From assembly GCF_003696365.1 (NCBI RefSeq), contig NZ_RFFM01000009.1, positions 1 through 64,000 of the forward strand: 64,000 nt of DNA. The letters are read 5' to 3'. The notes under the pieces were generated by a model, which did not search any database, was not told the origin of the DNA, and worked only from the letters and a program-made list of their open reading frames with translations. Each line of letters begins with the position of its first letter. Position 1 is the first letter of the stretch. This DNA is from Stutzerimonas zhaodongensis (GTDB lineage: Bacteria; Pseudomonadota; Gammaproteobacteria; Pseudomonadales; Pseudomonadaceae). Shown here in pieces: positions 50,657-59,561 of this stretch. Both the position numbers and the translations under genes were made by a program.

Positions 50657-53600
50657 TTGCCAACGCCAGTGAACCCGGCTAACACTACGCAATTATCAGA
50701 CGTAGACCGGAAACGTGCCTTGACCCATACGCCGCGGAATTCTCCCCCTAATTACCGGATTGGTGGTGGTGGTGCTGCCACTAGCGGCGGTATTCGGTTC
50801 CAACAGCAGCTTGGAGCACTGTTCTCGTCTTGGATTTTGGCGGGCGACCGGTTTGATGACGGCTTCTGCCTTGGCGAGGCGACGCCAGAATGGATCCGCT
50901 TTGAGACTGAGGCACCGGTCGACGACCTTCTGCTCAAAACCAATGTCGGCGGATACGTTGCTGTGCAGGCAAAGACAACTGCGAGCCTGAGTGAAGACCT
51001 AAGCTCGCCCCTGGGTAAAACGATCGTGCAGTTTGTTCGCCATTGGTTTGCCGCTCAGCATGGCGACGGCTCGATGGATTGGAACAGACCTCTCGATCAC
51101 GCCCGCGACCGGCTGGTGCTGGCTGTGGGCCCTCAGGCCTCAGCCCAAATCAAGGTCGACCTACGGGCTGCGCTCCGCCTTGTTTCACAACCAGGCGGAG
51201 GCGCGCTTAACAAAGCGCAGCAACACGCGTTTCAAGTGTTCACCAGCCTGGTCGAAAGGGCATGGGCAAGTATCACCAAAAAACCGGTCGACAATAAACT
51301 GGTGCTTGAGTTGGCGAAGCTGGTGGTCGTCTTCACCTTTGACGGTGATCAAGGCCATGCCTTGGCGAGCGGGTCTCTTATCAAAGCCTTTGGCCCGGAC
51401 AATGACGCCGCAGCTGCTTTCTCAGCCCTGTCAGATCTTAGCGGCCAACTGATGGTGCAGCGAGGCGGCGGCGATCTTTCCACATTGCGGCAATTACTCT
51501 CTAGCCGAGGCGTCGTACTCAGTGCACCTCCTGAGTATCGCTCCGACATCCAAGCCCTTAAACGGCATTCAAAACGTATCGCCGAAGCTCTCGCAAGCTA
51601 TGAACTGATTGAGTTAGCCAATGGCGAGCCGCTGTCCGTCCACCGCGACTGCCAAGCCGCGGTTGAAGTCGCAGTACGCAACGGTCCTCTGCTTATCATC
51701 GGCGAGCCGGGCGCTGGCAAGAGCGCAGTATTGAATGCTCTTGCACGTAAATTGAACGACGACGGCGTCGATATCGTTCAACTCGCTGTTGATCGTTACT
51801 CGATCGAAAGCCTTGAAGGCCTGTCACGTGAGCTTGGACTACAGCACCCACTGCTCGATGTGCTCGAGGCCTGGGACGGATCGGAGCCAGGCTATCTGGT
51901 GATTGATGCATTGGATGCGACACGCGGAGGGCGCGGTGAAGGCGTATTTCGAGCACTTATTGAGCGGGTTCTTGAGCGAAACGGGCGCTGGAATGTTGTC
52001 GCGTCGATCCGTAATTTCGATCTGCGCATGGGACAACAGTTACGCGCGCTATTCAAAGGCACACCGCCGGAGGCATCGTTTGCGGACCCATCCTTCTCCA
52101 ATGTTCAGCATATTCAGGTGCCGCCCTGGTCGGAAGTCGAGTTTGACCAACTCCTCCAGCAATCGCCCGCGCTGGCGACGTGTCTGGGACAGACTCCACC
52201 ACGTCTGCGTGACTTGGCTATGGTGCCATTCAACACTCGGCTGCTCAGCGAGCTGATCTCGGGTGCTGCGGTCAAAAATTTAGACTTAGTCTCGTCTCAA
52301 GCAGACTTACTGCACCTCTATTGGGAGCACCGTGTTGTAGGCCACGGGTTTCAAGCAAGGAGCAGCCTTAGCCGCGTGGTCCAACTCATGGTTCAGGCGC
52401 GGGCGCTTCGCGCACCAGCACTCCAAGCAGCGGGTGACAACCCGGCCATGATTGACACCCTATGCAAAGAGGGGGTGCTTGTTGTCGTTGATAGCGAACG
52501 CTGGGTTCAGTTTCGACATCATCTGCTCTTCGACTACGCGGCAGCGCGGCTTGCTCTTGATCCGAGCGATATCGTCAGCGGTGCCTATCGGTTCAGCAAG
52601 ACCGAAGCACTGGGACTGATGCTATCGCCAGCCCTTGGGTTTGTACTGCGCGAAATTTGGGAATCTGAGACGGATCACGCGCGTTTTTGGATCGCCCTGG
52701 GCTCCCTCATCAACGATGCGGATGGGGACCCGATCGTCCGCAGCACCGCCGGTCGATTGGGGGCAGAGTTTCCTACTTCGGCCCAAGATTGTCTTTGGTT
52801 GGGTAATAAAGCCATCGAGGGTGACAAGGAGGTGCTAAAGGCGCTGTCGCATGTCACCGGCGCTTTGGTCGTAAGGCTTGAAGACGAGAAGCAAATTGCT
52901 CTGGAACCATGGGCTTATCTAGCTGACTGCTTGGCAAAGGCACCAAACATCGCCGCGGGCACCCTTCGCTTTCTCCTCCACAATCTCATTGAGCGAGTCA
53001 AGGATGGCGCGTTCAGGCATATGCTCGGCAAGGCTGCGCGCGCGCTATTGGCTTACGGGCTAGCCCAGCCTGAACCCGGGTTTATGGTGAGATCCGCCAT
53101 TGATTTCGTCATCGCCACCTATGGTACCGATCTCGAGGGCTCGCGAGCCCTGTTAGTCCAGTTGTTCAATCATGATCGACTGGATCGGTTTGGCCATGAA
53201 GAAGTGCCAGCGGTCTGCTACAAAATTGCAACGGTCGGCGACGTCGATCCAGAGTTCGTCACCAACTATGTCTACCGGGTTGTGTTCGACTACGAGGTTA
53301 AGGAGGATCACGAGACCCGGATCGGCCAGAGCCAAATCCTCAGCCTGACCTCCAACGCTCGGCAAGATTACGGGATGGCGCGGTGGTCGCTGGGCGAGTA
53401 CCTGCCCAAGTTCCTACAAGTCCACCCACGATCTGCAGTCAGGGCTGTCGTCAATGCGGTTGAAGGATACGTCGCACGCGAACATGCCGTCTCTGACGAA
53501 GCCCTCGATATAGAGCTTCAGGTCAGTGGGCGATCAATCCGTCTGCGGGAAGACCGCAGCTACATCTGGGCGCATGACCCAAACAACCAATACGACCGGG

Positions 53601-55594
53601 ATGCGGTAAGCCTAGTCTCGAAGTTGCGCTCGCACCTCAAAGCCGTCCCGGAGGCCGATGCTCTGGCTTTGATCGACATCCTGATCGATGAAGCTTCGTT
53701 CGCGCTCTTCTGGTCCCGAATGTTCCTCTGCGCGGTCGAGCGCGGCGATGACCTGGTAGACCAGCTCTGGCCCATTGCAGTGACTGAACCGTTCCTTGTT
53801 CTCCTCGACACTCGTAAGGACGCAATTGATCTCGTTGCAATAGGCATCAGCCGCCGATCGGCGCAGGAGCGACAGGCTTTCGAGCGTGCAGTTTTCGGGT
53901 TTGACTTCTCACGCTTCAAAGATCGCATCGAAGTGCGCCAGGCCTTCCTGAAGCGCCTTTTTATTGCGATCGGCCGTGACAATCTCGTCACTGACGAAGC
54001 TCGCCTGATCCTAGACGCGAGCCCCCAGGATCAGGCCACGAACGAGCGGCCCTTCGTCATTCGTACCGGGTGGGGCACACCAGAGGATTTTCACTGGATC
54101 GAAGGCCTAGACAAGAAAGCGCCAGAGAACTTGCCAGCCATTGACGCCATCAACGTCGCGAAGCAACTCCTGCGGCTCGAGCCGCAGCATGAAGATGTTA
54201 GAGCAGCCTCCCTCGCGGACTCGCTCGCCGCCCTGCAGGTCATACGAAATGTACTAGCAGACTATACGCCGCACGCAGGCCTACAACGGTATGCAGAGGC
54301 GATCATTGGCCAAGGCTGCGAAGTCATAGTATCGCGACAGCTGCTGGCATCGAAGGAGGCACCGCCCACGACTGAGCAAGACGCGACGTTTACAGCGCTG
54401 CTAGACATTGCCAGTAGATCCGAGAGTCCAGAGCTGGACGTAGACACAGAGGTTAATTTTGAAGCGTCTGCGTCATGGGGCAGCCCCGCGGCGCGAGTTG
54501 AAGCAGCGCAAGCCTATTGGGATCTGTTCGCGCAACGCACAGACCTCTATCCCGACCTTATGCAGCGGGCGGAGGAGTTGCTTTCTGATTGCCATCCTGC
54601 CGTCCGGCTAAACGCCTTGGTACGTCTCGTCCGAATCTGGGACCTCGACCGGGATCGATTCTGGCAGCTTTTGACAGACCGCCTAGCGCACGAACCTAAC
54701 ATGACCATCATCGAACATCTGGTCGGCGAAGTCGTCTCAAGGTTAATCCACACGGATCAACAGCAAAGTTTAGAGTTGCTGCTTATGCTGTCGCAGCGTG
54801 AGACGCCGGGGTCAGATCGAGAACGCCGGCTATTCAAGGCAATAGCAGGTAATCTCACAGTCCTTTGGGTCACCTACCAGTCGGCAGAAGCGAAGGTCGT
54901 TCTCGATAGATGGTTAGTTGTGCCCTGGAAGCACGCCGAAGAAGCAAGAACGATCCTAGTAACTCTGCGTGACGCCATAGTTGCTGGGATCGGCGAAATC
55001 TCCGACAAGAACTCCGGTCTACGCCAGCGCTCTCAGGCACTTGTCTCCGACATCGTTAATTCCGTGAATGCCCGGCTCGCCGGGCACATGGCAGGCCCTG
55101 ACTTGGACGAGGCTGCGACCGCAGAGGCGCGAGAGTGCGCGAGCCTGATCGACACCGCAGGGATGCAAATGTTCTTCGCGACCGACGCGAGGGCCAGTCA
55201 ACGGGACGGCGACGTCGCGCTTAACCAAACGGGGCTCGACGTGTTCTTCCGGGAAAATGCCGACCTCCTCAAACGGATTGGCGAGTACGCGCAGCCACAC
55301 ACCACCTATTACTTGCTCCAACTCGTAGAACGCCTAGTCGATGTGGACGCGGGTACGGCCTTCGATTTGGCGGCCAGCACCCTGCAGGCCAGTCGCCGAT
55401 CGGGCTATCAAAACGAGCCTCTGGGCGTGGACCTTCTGGTTAGGCTGATCGGTGTGTTCCTCGCTGACCACAAGGAAATTTTCGACGACTCAACCCGACG
55501 TGCCGCCCTCGTTGACTGCCTAGAGATCTTCCTGGAGGCAGGGTGGCCGGCGGCGAGACGCCTACTGTATCGCTTGCCGGAACTGATCGAGTGA
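50657..55594 (+). CDS. Giant STAND-like P-loop NTPase with N-terminal nuclease-like domain
   Basis: A 1645-residue protein. Residues about 35-115 (GGIRFQQQLGALFSSWILAG, VDDLLLKTNVGGYVAVQAKT) look like a Mrr/Cap4-type PD-(D/E)XK nuclease with D90 and Q104-x-K106. The P-loop is GEPGAGKSAVLNAL (349-362), with Walker B YLVIDALDATRGGRG (about 413-427), a sensor-like SIRNFDLRMGQQL and a winged-helix-like LLFDYAAARLAL. The remaining 1000 residues are helical repeats (e.g. LIDILIDEASFALFWSRMFL), as in antiviral STAND (Avs) sensors. The start is uncertain: TTG 50657 opens the frame and no in-frame ATG precedes the conserved part. The downstream nuclease gene overlaps by 4 bases. Anti-phage function is inferred. 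Confidence 0.78.
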   Translation: MPTPVNPANTTQLSDVDRKRALTHTPRNSPPNYRIGGGGAATSGGIRFQQQLGALFSSWILAGDRFDDGFCLGEATPEWIRFETEAPVDDLLLKTNVGGYVAVQAKTTASLSEDLSSPLGKTIVQFVRHWFAAQHGDGSMDWNRPLDHARDRLVLAVGPQASAQIKVDLRAALRLVSQPGGGALNKAQQHAFQVFTSLVERAWASITKKPVDNKLVLELAKLVVVFTFDGDQGHALASGSLIKAFGPDNDAAAAFSALSDLSGQLMVQRGGGDLSTLRQLLSSRGVVLSAPPEYRSDIQALKRHSKRIAEALASYELIELANGEPLSVHRDCQAAVEVAVRNGPLLIIGEPGAGKSAVLNALARKLNDDGVDIVQLAVDRYSIESLEGLSRELGLQHPLLDVLEAWDGSEPGYLVIDALDATRGGRGEGVFRALIERVLERNGRWNVVASIRNFDLRMGQQLRALFKGTPPEASFADPSFSNVQHIQVPPWSEVEFDQLLQQSPALATCLGQTPPRLRDLAMVPFNTRLLSELISGAAVKNLDLVSSQADLLHLYWEHRVVGHGFQARSSLSRVVQLMVQARALRAPALQAAGDNPAMIDTLCKEGVLVVVDSERWVQFRHHLLFDYAAARLALDPSDIVSGAYRFSKTEALGLMLSPALGFVLREIWESETDHARFWIALGSLINDADGDPIVRSTAGRLGAEFPTSAQDCLWLGNKAIEGDKEVLKALSHVTGALVVRLEDEKQIALEPWAYLADCLAKAPNIAAGTLRFLLHNLIERVKDGAFRHMLGKAARALLAYGLAQPEPGFMVRSAIDFVIATYGTDLEGSRALLVQLFNHDRLDRFGHEEVPAVCYKIATVGDVDPEFVTNYVYRVVFDYEVKEDHETRIGQSQILSLTSNARQDYGMARWSLGEYLPKFLQVHPRSAVRAVVNAVEGYVAREHAVSDEALDIELQVSGRSIRLREDRSYIWAHDPNNQYDRDAVSLVSKLRSHLKAVPEADALALIDILIDEASFALFWSRMFLCAVERGDDLVDQLWPIAVTEPFLVLLDTRKDAIDLVAIGISRRSAQERQAFERAVFGFDFSRFKDRIEVRQAFLKRLFIAIGRDNLVTDEARLILDASPQDQATNERPFVIRTGWGTPEDFHWIEGLDKKAPENLPAIDAINVAKQLLRLEPQHEDVRAASLADSLAALQVIRNVLADYTPHAGLQRYAEAIIGQGCEVIVSRQLLASKEAPPTTEQDATFTALLDIASRSESPELDVDTEVNFEASASWGSPAARVEAAQAYWDLFAQRTDLYPDLMQRAEELLSDCHPAVRLNALVRLVRIWDLDRDRFWQLLTDRLAHEPNMTIIEHLVGEVVSRLIHTDQQQSLELLLMLSQRETPGSDRERRLFKAIAGNLTVLWVTYQSAEAKVVLDRWLVVPWKHAEEARTILVTLRDAIVAGIGEISDKNSGLRQRSQALVSDIVNSVNARLAGHMAGPDLDEAATAEARECASLIDTAGMQMFFATDARASQRDGDVALNQTGLDVFFRENADLLKRIGEYAQPHTTYYLLQLVERLVDVDAGTAFDLAASTLQASRRSGYQNEPLGVDLLVRLIGVFLADHKEIFDDSTRRAALVDCLEIFLEAGWPAARRLLYRLPELIE

Positions 55595-56994
55595 ACCGGC
55601 TGGCGCTTCAGAACCTCTTCAAGCGAGGGCTCGGCGACCTGCTTGCGGCGGTCGAACGAGAGCTAGCAAGGCCACTGCGCGATCCGTTCGCCGAGCTCGA
55701 CCCGAACCGCCGCCCCCACGAGCACGATACGCGGCTGCTCTTCGTCAATGATCTGCTCGGTCATCTCGGATGGCGACTCGGTGCCGGGGGCAATGTGCTT
55801 GAGGAAGCCCGTCTCCAGGCAACCACCACGAAGTTCATGGACTATGTCGGGGTGGTCGATATTACTGGCGCACCACTCTTGCTGGTCGAAGCGAAAGCGT
55901 GGGATAAGCCTGCGATCTCGGCTCGCGGGGATGGTCAGCACGCTAGCGAGGCCACACTGCTCGTTGCGGCGATCCAGCATATCCGCAACGGAAAACCTGA
56001 GAGTACATCGCCGATCATCGCTGAGTGGGACGGTTATCTGCGCCAGGTCTGCGGCTATGTACAGACGCTCAACGAGCGGTATCACCATAACTTGCCCAGG
56101 GCTATCATCATTAGCGGCGAGTGGATGGTGGTGTTCAGATGCCCAGTTGAAACTTTCCTACGCGTCGCGCGGCCGGATGACATCGCAATTTTCACCCGCG
56201 CGCAGTTTAAGGAGCGGGCGGAAGACATTTTCAAGCTTCTCCATCGATCAGCGCTAACCGAAGATGCGCCGGAGTCCTTACGTCCCGCACAGCTTCGGCA
56301 GTTCCTGGAGCTGAGCGATATCTCTGGAGTGTTTCAGGGCGTGCATGTTCACTATGAGCGAACCGGCAGCACGCTATTCGTTCGTCGGCCGCGCATTCTG
56401 ATCTATCCAGCCCTATTCGTTGCCCGCAAGGACGACGCTATCTTCACGGTGATCGACAACGACACTCCCGTCGAACTTGACTACCGACGGGATGATGATG
56501 GCGTCGAAACGCTTGCTCCCCATTTGGATGAAATTGACGCGCGAGGAGCCGCGTTGATTACAGCATGCGGAACTGAGCTCAGCAGCGTGCTCTCCTCAGC
56601 CGAGCTTTCGGCGTTTCCAGGTTTCCGCAGAGAAGGGTTAGCGAAATCCCCGGTCGGCGAACTGACGGAGGCGGACGAATGGCTCGTCGCCACTGGAAGC
56701 GCGACGCACTTTCTACTCGCAGAGCCCCGTGTCCAAGGCTGTCGGTTCCATAGCTGGGCCGAATGCGGGGCTGATGCTGCAATGCAGTCCGCTATTAGCG
56801 CTCGTTCGGTCGATCCCCCGGCGTTCTTCGTGGACACTCAGCGCCATCACTGCGCACACCAAGTCGTTCAGGATCGTCGCGAAGATCGGTGCCTCATCCA
56901 AGCCATAGACAGCCGAACCTGCTGTCAGGCCTGTATGTTTCTGGAGCAGTGCTGGACAGAAGAGGAGCAAGCGGCGTTGCCCTGTGGCCATTAA
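55591..56994 (+). CDS. PD-(D/E)XK restriction-type protein with Cys/His clusters
   Basis: A 467-residue protein from GTG 55591, overlapping the previous stop as GTGA. The N-terminal half has the HsdR/type I-like nuclease core: NDLLGHLGWRL, then MDYVGVVDITGAPLLLVEAK AW (split) with D84, E100 and K102, and QVCGYVQTLNERYHHNLPRA. The C-terminal end carries candidate zinc ligands: HHCAH, TCCQACMFLEQCW and LPCGH. It is encoded with the giant NTPase, so the pair probably acts together, perhaps as sensor and nuclease effector. I do not recognise the pair as a named defence system. Confidence 0.75.
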   Translation: MNRLALQNLFKRGLGDLLAAVERELARPLRDPFAELDPNRRPHEHDTRLLFVNDLLGHLGWRLGAGGNVLEEARLQATTTKFMDYVGVVDITGAPLLLVEAKAWDKPAISARGDGQHASEATLLVAAIQHIRNGKPESTSPIIAEWDGYLRQVCGYVQTLNERYHHNLPRAIIISGEWMVVFRCPVETFLRVARPDDIAIFTRAQFKERAEDIFKLLHRSALTEDAPESLRPAQLRQFLELSDISGVFQGVHVHYERTGSTLFVRRPRILIYPALFVARKDDAIFTVIDNDTPVELDYRRDDDGVETLAPHLDEIDARGAALITACGTELSSVLSSAELSAFPGFRREGLAKSPVGELTEADEWLVATGSATHFLLAEPRVQGCRFHSWAECGADAAMQSAISARSVDPPAFFVDTQRHHCAHQVVQDRREDRCLIQAIDSRTCCQACMFLEQCWTEEEQAALPCGH

Positions 56995-57057
56995 AGGCAT
57001 CTTCGCCTCTTTAGGGAGTTCAGTGTCTGTTTGGGTCGGAAGCAATCCAAATGAAAC

Positions 57058-57081
57058 GACCGCTATTGGCCGAGAGCGGCC
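57058..57081 (-). repeat. Right copy of inverted hairpin repeat
   Basis: GACCGCT-ATTGGCCGAG-AGCGGCC, matching the reverse complement of 50511-50534 at 22 of 24 positions. It lies about 60 bases after the nuclease stop. Confidence 0.65.
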
Positions 57082-57196
57082 TTTCGAATTCGACATCAAC
57101 AAGATTCACCAAGCCTCCTCTCAACTACGCCCCAGCATGTTTGCCCTTCACTAACCCCCGCGCTAGACTGCGCCGGTCGTGGTAAATCCCGCGACC

Positions 57197-57345
57197 GGGT
57201 GTGACAACCTGAAACCGTTCGAGGGCGCGGCAGCGCCATAAATGTCCGGCCGGCACTTCACTGTGTCTGGTTCCGGCATTCTATGGTGGGCCGTGCGGGG
57301 CAGGCTTCGGCCTGGCCGGTTCCCTCGGACGCCGGTTTGTCACCC
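57197..57345 (+). ncRNA. Putative structured RNA leader
   Basis: GGGTGTGACAACC (57197-57209) can pair with GGTTTGTCACCC (57334-57345) across about 125 bases, enclosing a strong CAGGC-TTCG-GCCTG hairpin (57301-57314). The order of blocks reminds me of leaders seen upstream of small accessory genes in Pseudomonas and of P4-phage-type regulatory RNAs; that resemblance is from memory. It precedes a small gene at 57500. Confidence 0.4.
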
Positions 57346-57499
57346 CCGTGCGGTCCACCTCCATTCCGCGTGACAACGGGTGGTTGTGGCTCCTTAACCA
57401 GTTCGAGGAGCATAAGCAGAATGCGCTATCCCCTTTTTACGCCCGCGCTCCACCTTGATTCCTCAGCTCTGATTGATGTCGCCTCTTCGGAGGTGTGCC

Positions 57500-57778
57500 A
57501 TGGCTGATCTTGAATCCAGGCTTCTCCCCTTCCCTCACCGTCCGAGAGCGCCTTCGGCGCCGTCATTATCTGTGTGTTCGTCTGCACGACAGCCCGTATT
57601 GGCTGACGCCGAACTTCGTGCCGACATCGTCAAGGATCTGCTGCAGCAGATTGGCGGACCTGACGGGTTCTATCCCCAAGATGTACGGCTGAAGATGACG
57701 TTATATGCCGCCGAGGCGCTGCTCGACGAGATGGTCGTGCTGTATCGGCGAGCTGTTTCTGGCACAGCGACAGGCTAG
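57500..57778 (+). CDS. Small protein with two compensating frameshifts
   Basis: As sequenced, ATG 57500 (CGGAGG upstream) gives 92 residues: MADLESRLLPFPHRP, a low-quality middle, then ADAELRADIVKDLLQQIGGP and VRLKMTLYAAEALLDEMVVL. The middle makes much better protein in a shifted frame (RERLRRRHYLCVRLHDSPYW LTP, split). A surplus C near 57542-57543 and a missing G near 57610 would restore MADLESRLLPFPHR-RERLRRRHYLCV...YWLTPELRADIV. The two errors cancel, so the reading frame stays open but about 23 residues differ. Function unknown. Confidence 0.6.
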   Translation: MADLESRLLPFPHRPRAPSAPSLSVCSSARQPVLADAELRADIVKDLLQQIGGPDGFYPQDVRLKMTLYAAEALLDEMVVLYRRAVSGTATG

Positions 57779-57877
57779 GCTAGGTCGCGGGCCGTCCCTC
57801 GTGGGCGGCTCGCCTCCTTCAAGCGTTAGCTAGAGCGCTCGGTTTGCTGAGCCCGTGCGTCGTCATGCGGATCTGAG

Positions 57878-58390
57878 CTAGCCGCTCTTGATTTGGGCAT
57901 CACTGTTTTTTATCCAAGGGACAGTGCTGATGGCTTTGAATTGGCTGATCCCAACCGAACCGCGTCCGTTGCGTGCTTTTGACCCTGGCTTGGTCAGTAA
58001 TACCTCAACAGCAGCGCGCTCAGCTTCGTACATCACAAGGGCATTCAGGTCCATATCCAATAAGACTAGCAGTACGGTATCGAAGGGCTGCCTGAGGTCG
58101 ATCTTTCCGACCCGGCCCGTTGCGCGCTTTGGATCAGCGATGCAGCGTCCTTTAATTTGCACCCGAACGAGCTTTCCCTTTCGTATTTCGGTTGCGTCAT
58201 TCCCAGCGGTTCGGGCCGCGTGCAGATCCAGACCAAGAATGGCAGCCGCTTCGAACTCTGCAACTTCGCCCGTAATGCCCAGCGGCTTACCAGTTAGCTG
58301 GCGGTAACGCACCGCAAGGAGTTTGGCCTGCTGCAGCAGCTCCACGACCTCTTGGTTGTCGTCGCCAGCGTCCTCTATTGCATGGCTCAT
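57878..58390 (-). CDS. Hypothetical protein (DUF6998-like, nuclease-fold-like)
   Basis: A 170-residue protein. A helical start (NQEVVELLQQAKLLAVRYRQ) is followed by LGITGEVAEFEAAAILGLDL, RKGKLVRVQIKGRCIADPKR, GKIDLRQPFDTVLLVLLDMD and YEAERAAVEVLL. The E...D...(V)QIK-GR pattern suggests a PD-(D/E)XK-like fold, and I believe the family is DUF6998, but neither is certain. ATG 58390 is the start; upstream frame is unsupported. It and the next gene (137 bases upstream) run in the same direction. Confidence 0.65.
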   Translation of the reverse strand: MSHAIEDAGDDNQEVVELLQQAKLLAVRYRQLTGKPLGITGEVAEFEAAAILGLDLHAARTAGNDATEIRKGKLVRVQIKGRCIADPKRATGRVGKIDLRQPFDTVLLVLLDMDLNALVMYEAERAAVEVLLTKPGSKARNGRGSVGISQFKAISTVPWIKNSDAQIKSG

Positions 58391-58527
58391 GTTGCACGTC
58401 CTTGTTCGAATGGGTGAACGCTTCGGTCTGATTAGCTGTTTAGGTCGCAGAACCGAAGCCACTGTCAGCTGGTGTCGTTGCGTTAGGGCATGCCGAAGCT
58501 GAGGTATTAGGGCGGAAGTGGTGTTTG

Positions 58528-59205
58528 TTATTCGCCGCTTTTGCATTGCATGAATTCGAAGAAATCATCCGATGCGTAGCCCATGCTGCCGTTGCCCCCG
58601 AACGGTGCCTCGACCTTGTGCAGGACCATGGTGCTTGCTTGGGCAGGCGACGTTGGGAAAAACGCACCACCCGGCTCTGAATGCATATAGAAATCGCCGA
58701 GCTTCGCCCCGCAGTGCTCGCAATGATTCATGTAGTAGGTTTCGCCAGCCTGCTGGCTGTAGGCAGGCTTGTAGCGGTTTGTGTGGGACCGAAGCTGCGC
58801 TAATACCGAGGGAGACAAGCCATAGAGGTTTGACACCTTTCCTCTCTCACCGTAGCGCTGCCAGTAACCGCAGGGGCTGTCTAGGGTGAAGCCCTCATCC
58901 TCCTCGTCTGCGTATTCGAACTGCTCGTGCCCCTCGGGCAACATGAACGCATGCACACGCGTTGAGCTGCCGCATTTCCAACAAGCGGAATTCGATTCGA
59001 CAAGAAAGTAATAAGGCGACCGGATGGCGTATTCGGGTTCGGGTTCTATATCCGATTCGTGATGCTGGGGGAGCCATCTCGCCAATGGTGCTGGATCTCG
59101 ACCTTCTGGGACAAACCAGACCTTCGCCTGCGGATCCCAGCGGGCGCCGAGTGCTTTCGCCTCGTCTTTTTCGGAAAACGGAACGTCTAGGTCAACGCGA
59201 GCCAT
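58528..59205 (-). CDS. DUF5710-domain protein with zinc-ribbon-like motifs
   Basis: A 225-residue protein. The N-terminal DUF5710 module (MARVDLDVPFSEKDEAKALG, ARWDPQAKVWFVPEGRD) is found at the ends of plasmid primases and toprim proteins. Then a zinc-binding part follows: ACWKCGSSTRVHAF, SPCGYW and NHCEHCGAKLGDFYMHSEPG. ATG 59205 follows AGAGGA; the longer frame from 59310 is unsupported. Function unknown; DUF5710 is typical of mobile-element proteins. Confidence 0.8.
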   Translation of the reverse strand: MARVDLDVPFSEKDEAKALGARWDPQAKVWFVPEGRDPAPLARWLPQHHESDIEPEPEYAIRSPYYFLVESNSACWKCGSSTRVHAFMLPEGHEQFEYADEEDEGFTLDSPCGYWQRYGERGKVSNLYGLSPSVLAQLRSHTNRYKPAYSQQAGETYYMNHCEHCGAKLGDFYMHSEPGGAFFPTSPAQASTMVLHKVEAPFGGNGSMGYASDDFFEFMQCKSGE

Positions 59206-59561
59206 AAAGGTCCTCTTGTCTGGATTGAGCCGCTCGAGCACTGCCAAAGGCTCTGTTCCATTGTTCGGAGGACAAGAAGGTTGCAAACAGGCTGCGCAAA
59301 TCGCAACCAATCACATCCACCTCGCAAATGACGAAATCGGAGTCTTCAGGTCAACTAGCTGCAGCCTAGCCTAGATAGATGCGCGATTGCGTCCGTGGAT
59401 ACCGTTTTCGCCCCCCAATACCGGCGCGCCAATGAGTTACGGTCGCCGCTAAAAACGAATCATTTGGTTCACCCGCTTAACCTTGACCTCACAGGACGTG
59501 GCCGTTAGCGTCGTGCGGCTAAGATTGAAGGCGGACGCACATCCGTCATGAAACAGGACTC
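59206..59561. other. Gene-free divergent intergenic region
   Basis: About 350 bases between the DUF5710 gene and the second DUF2075 gene; nothing supported beyond presumed promoters. Confidence 0.4.

Larger units (their letters stand above)
56995..57499. other. Non-coding stretch with structured leader
   Basis: Contains the right hairpin repeat (57058-57081) and the paired-sequence leader at 57197-57345; I see no gene here. Confidence 0.5.
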
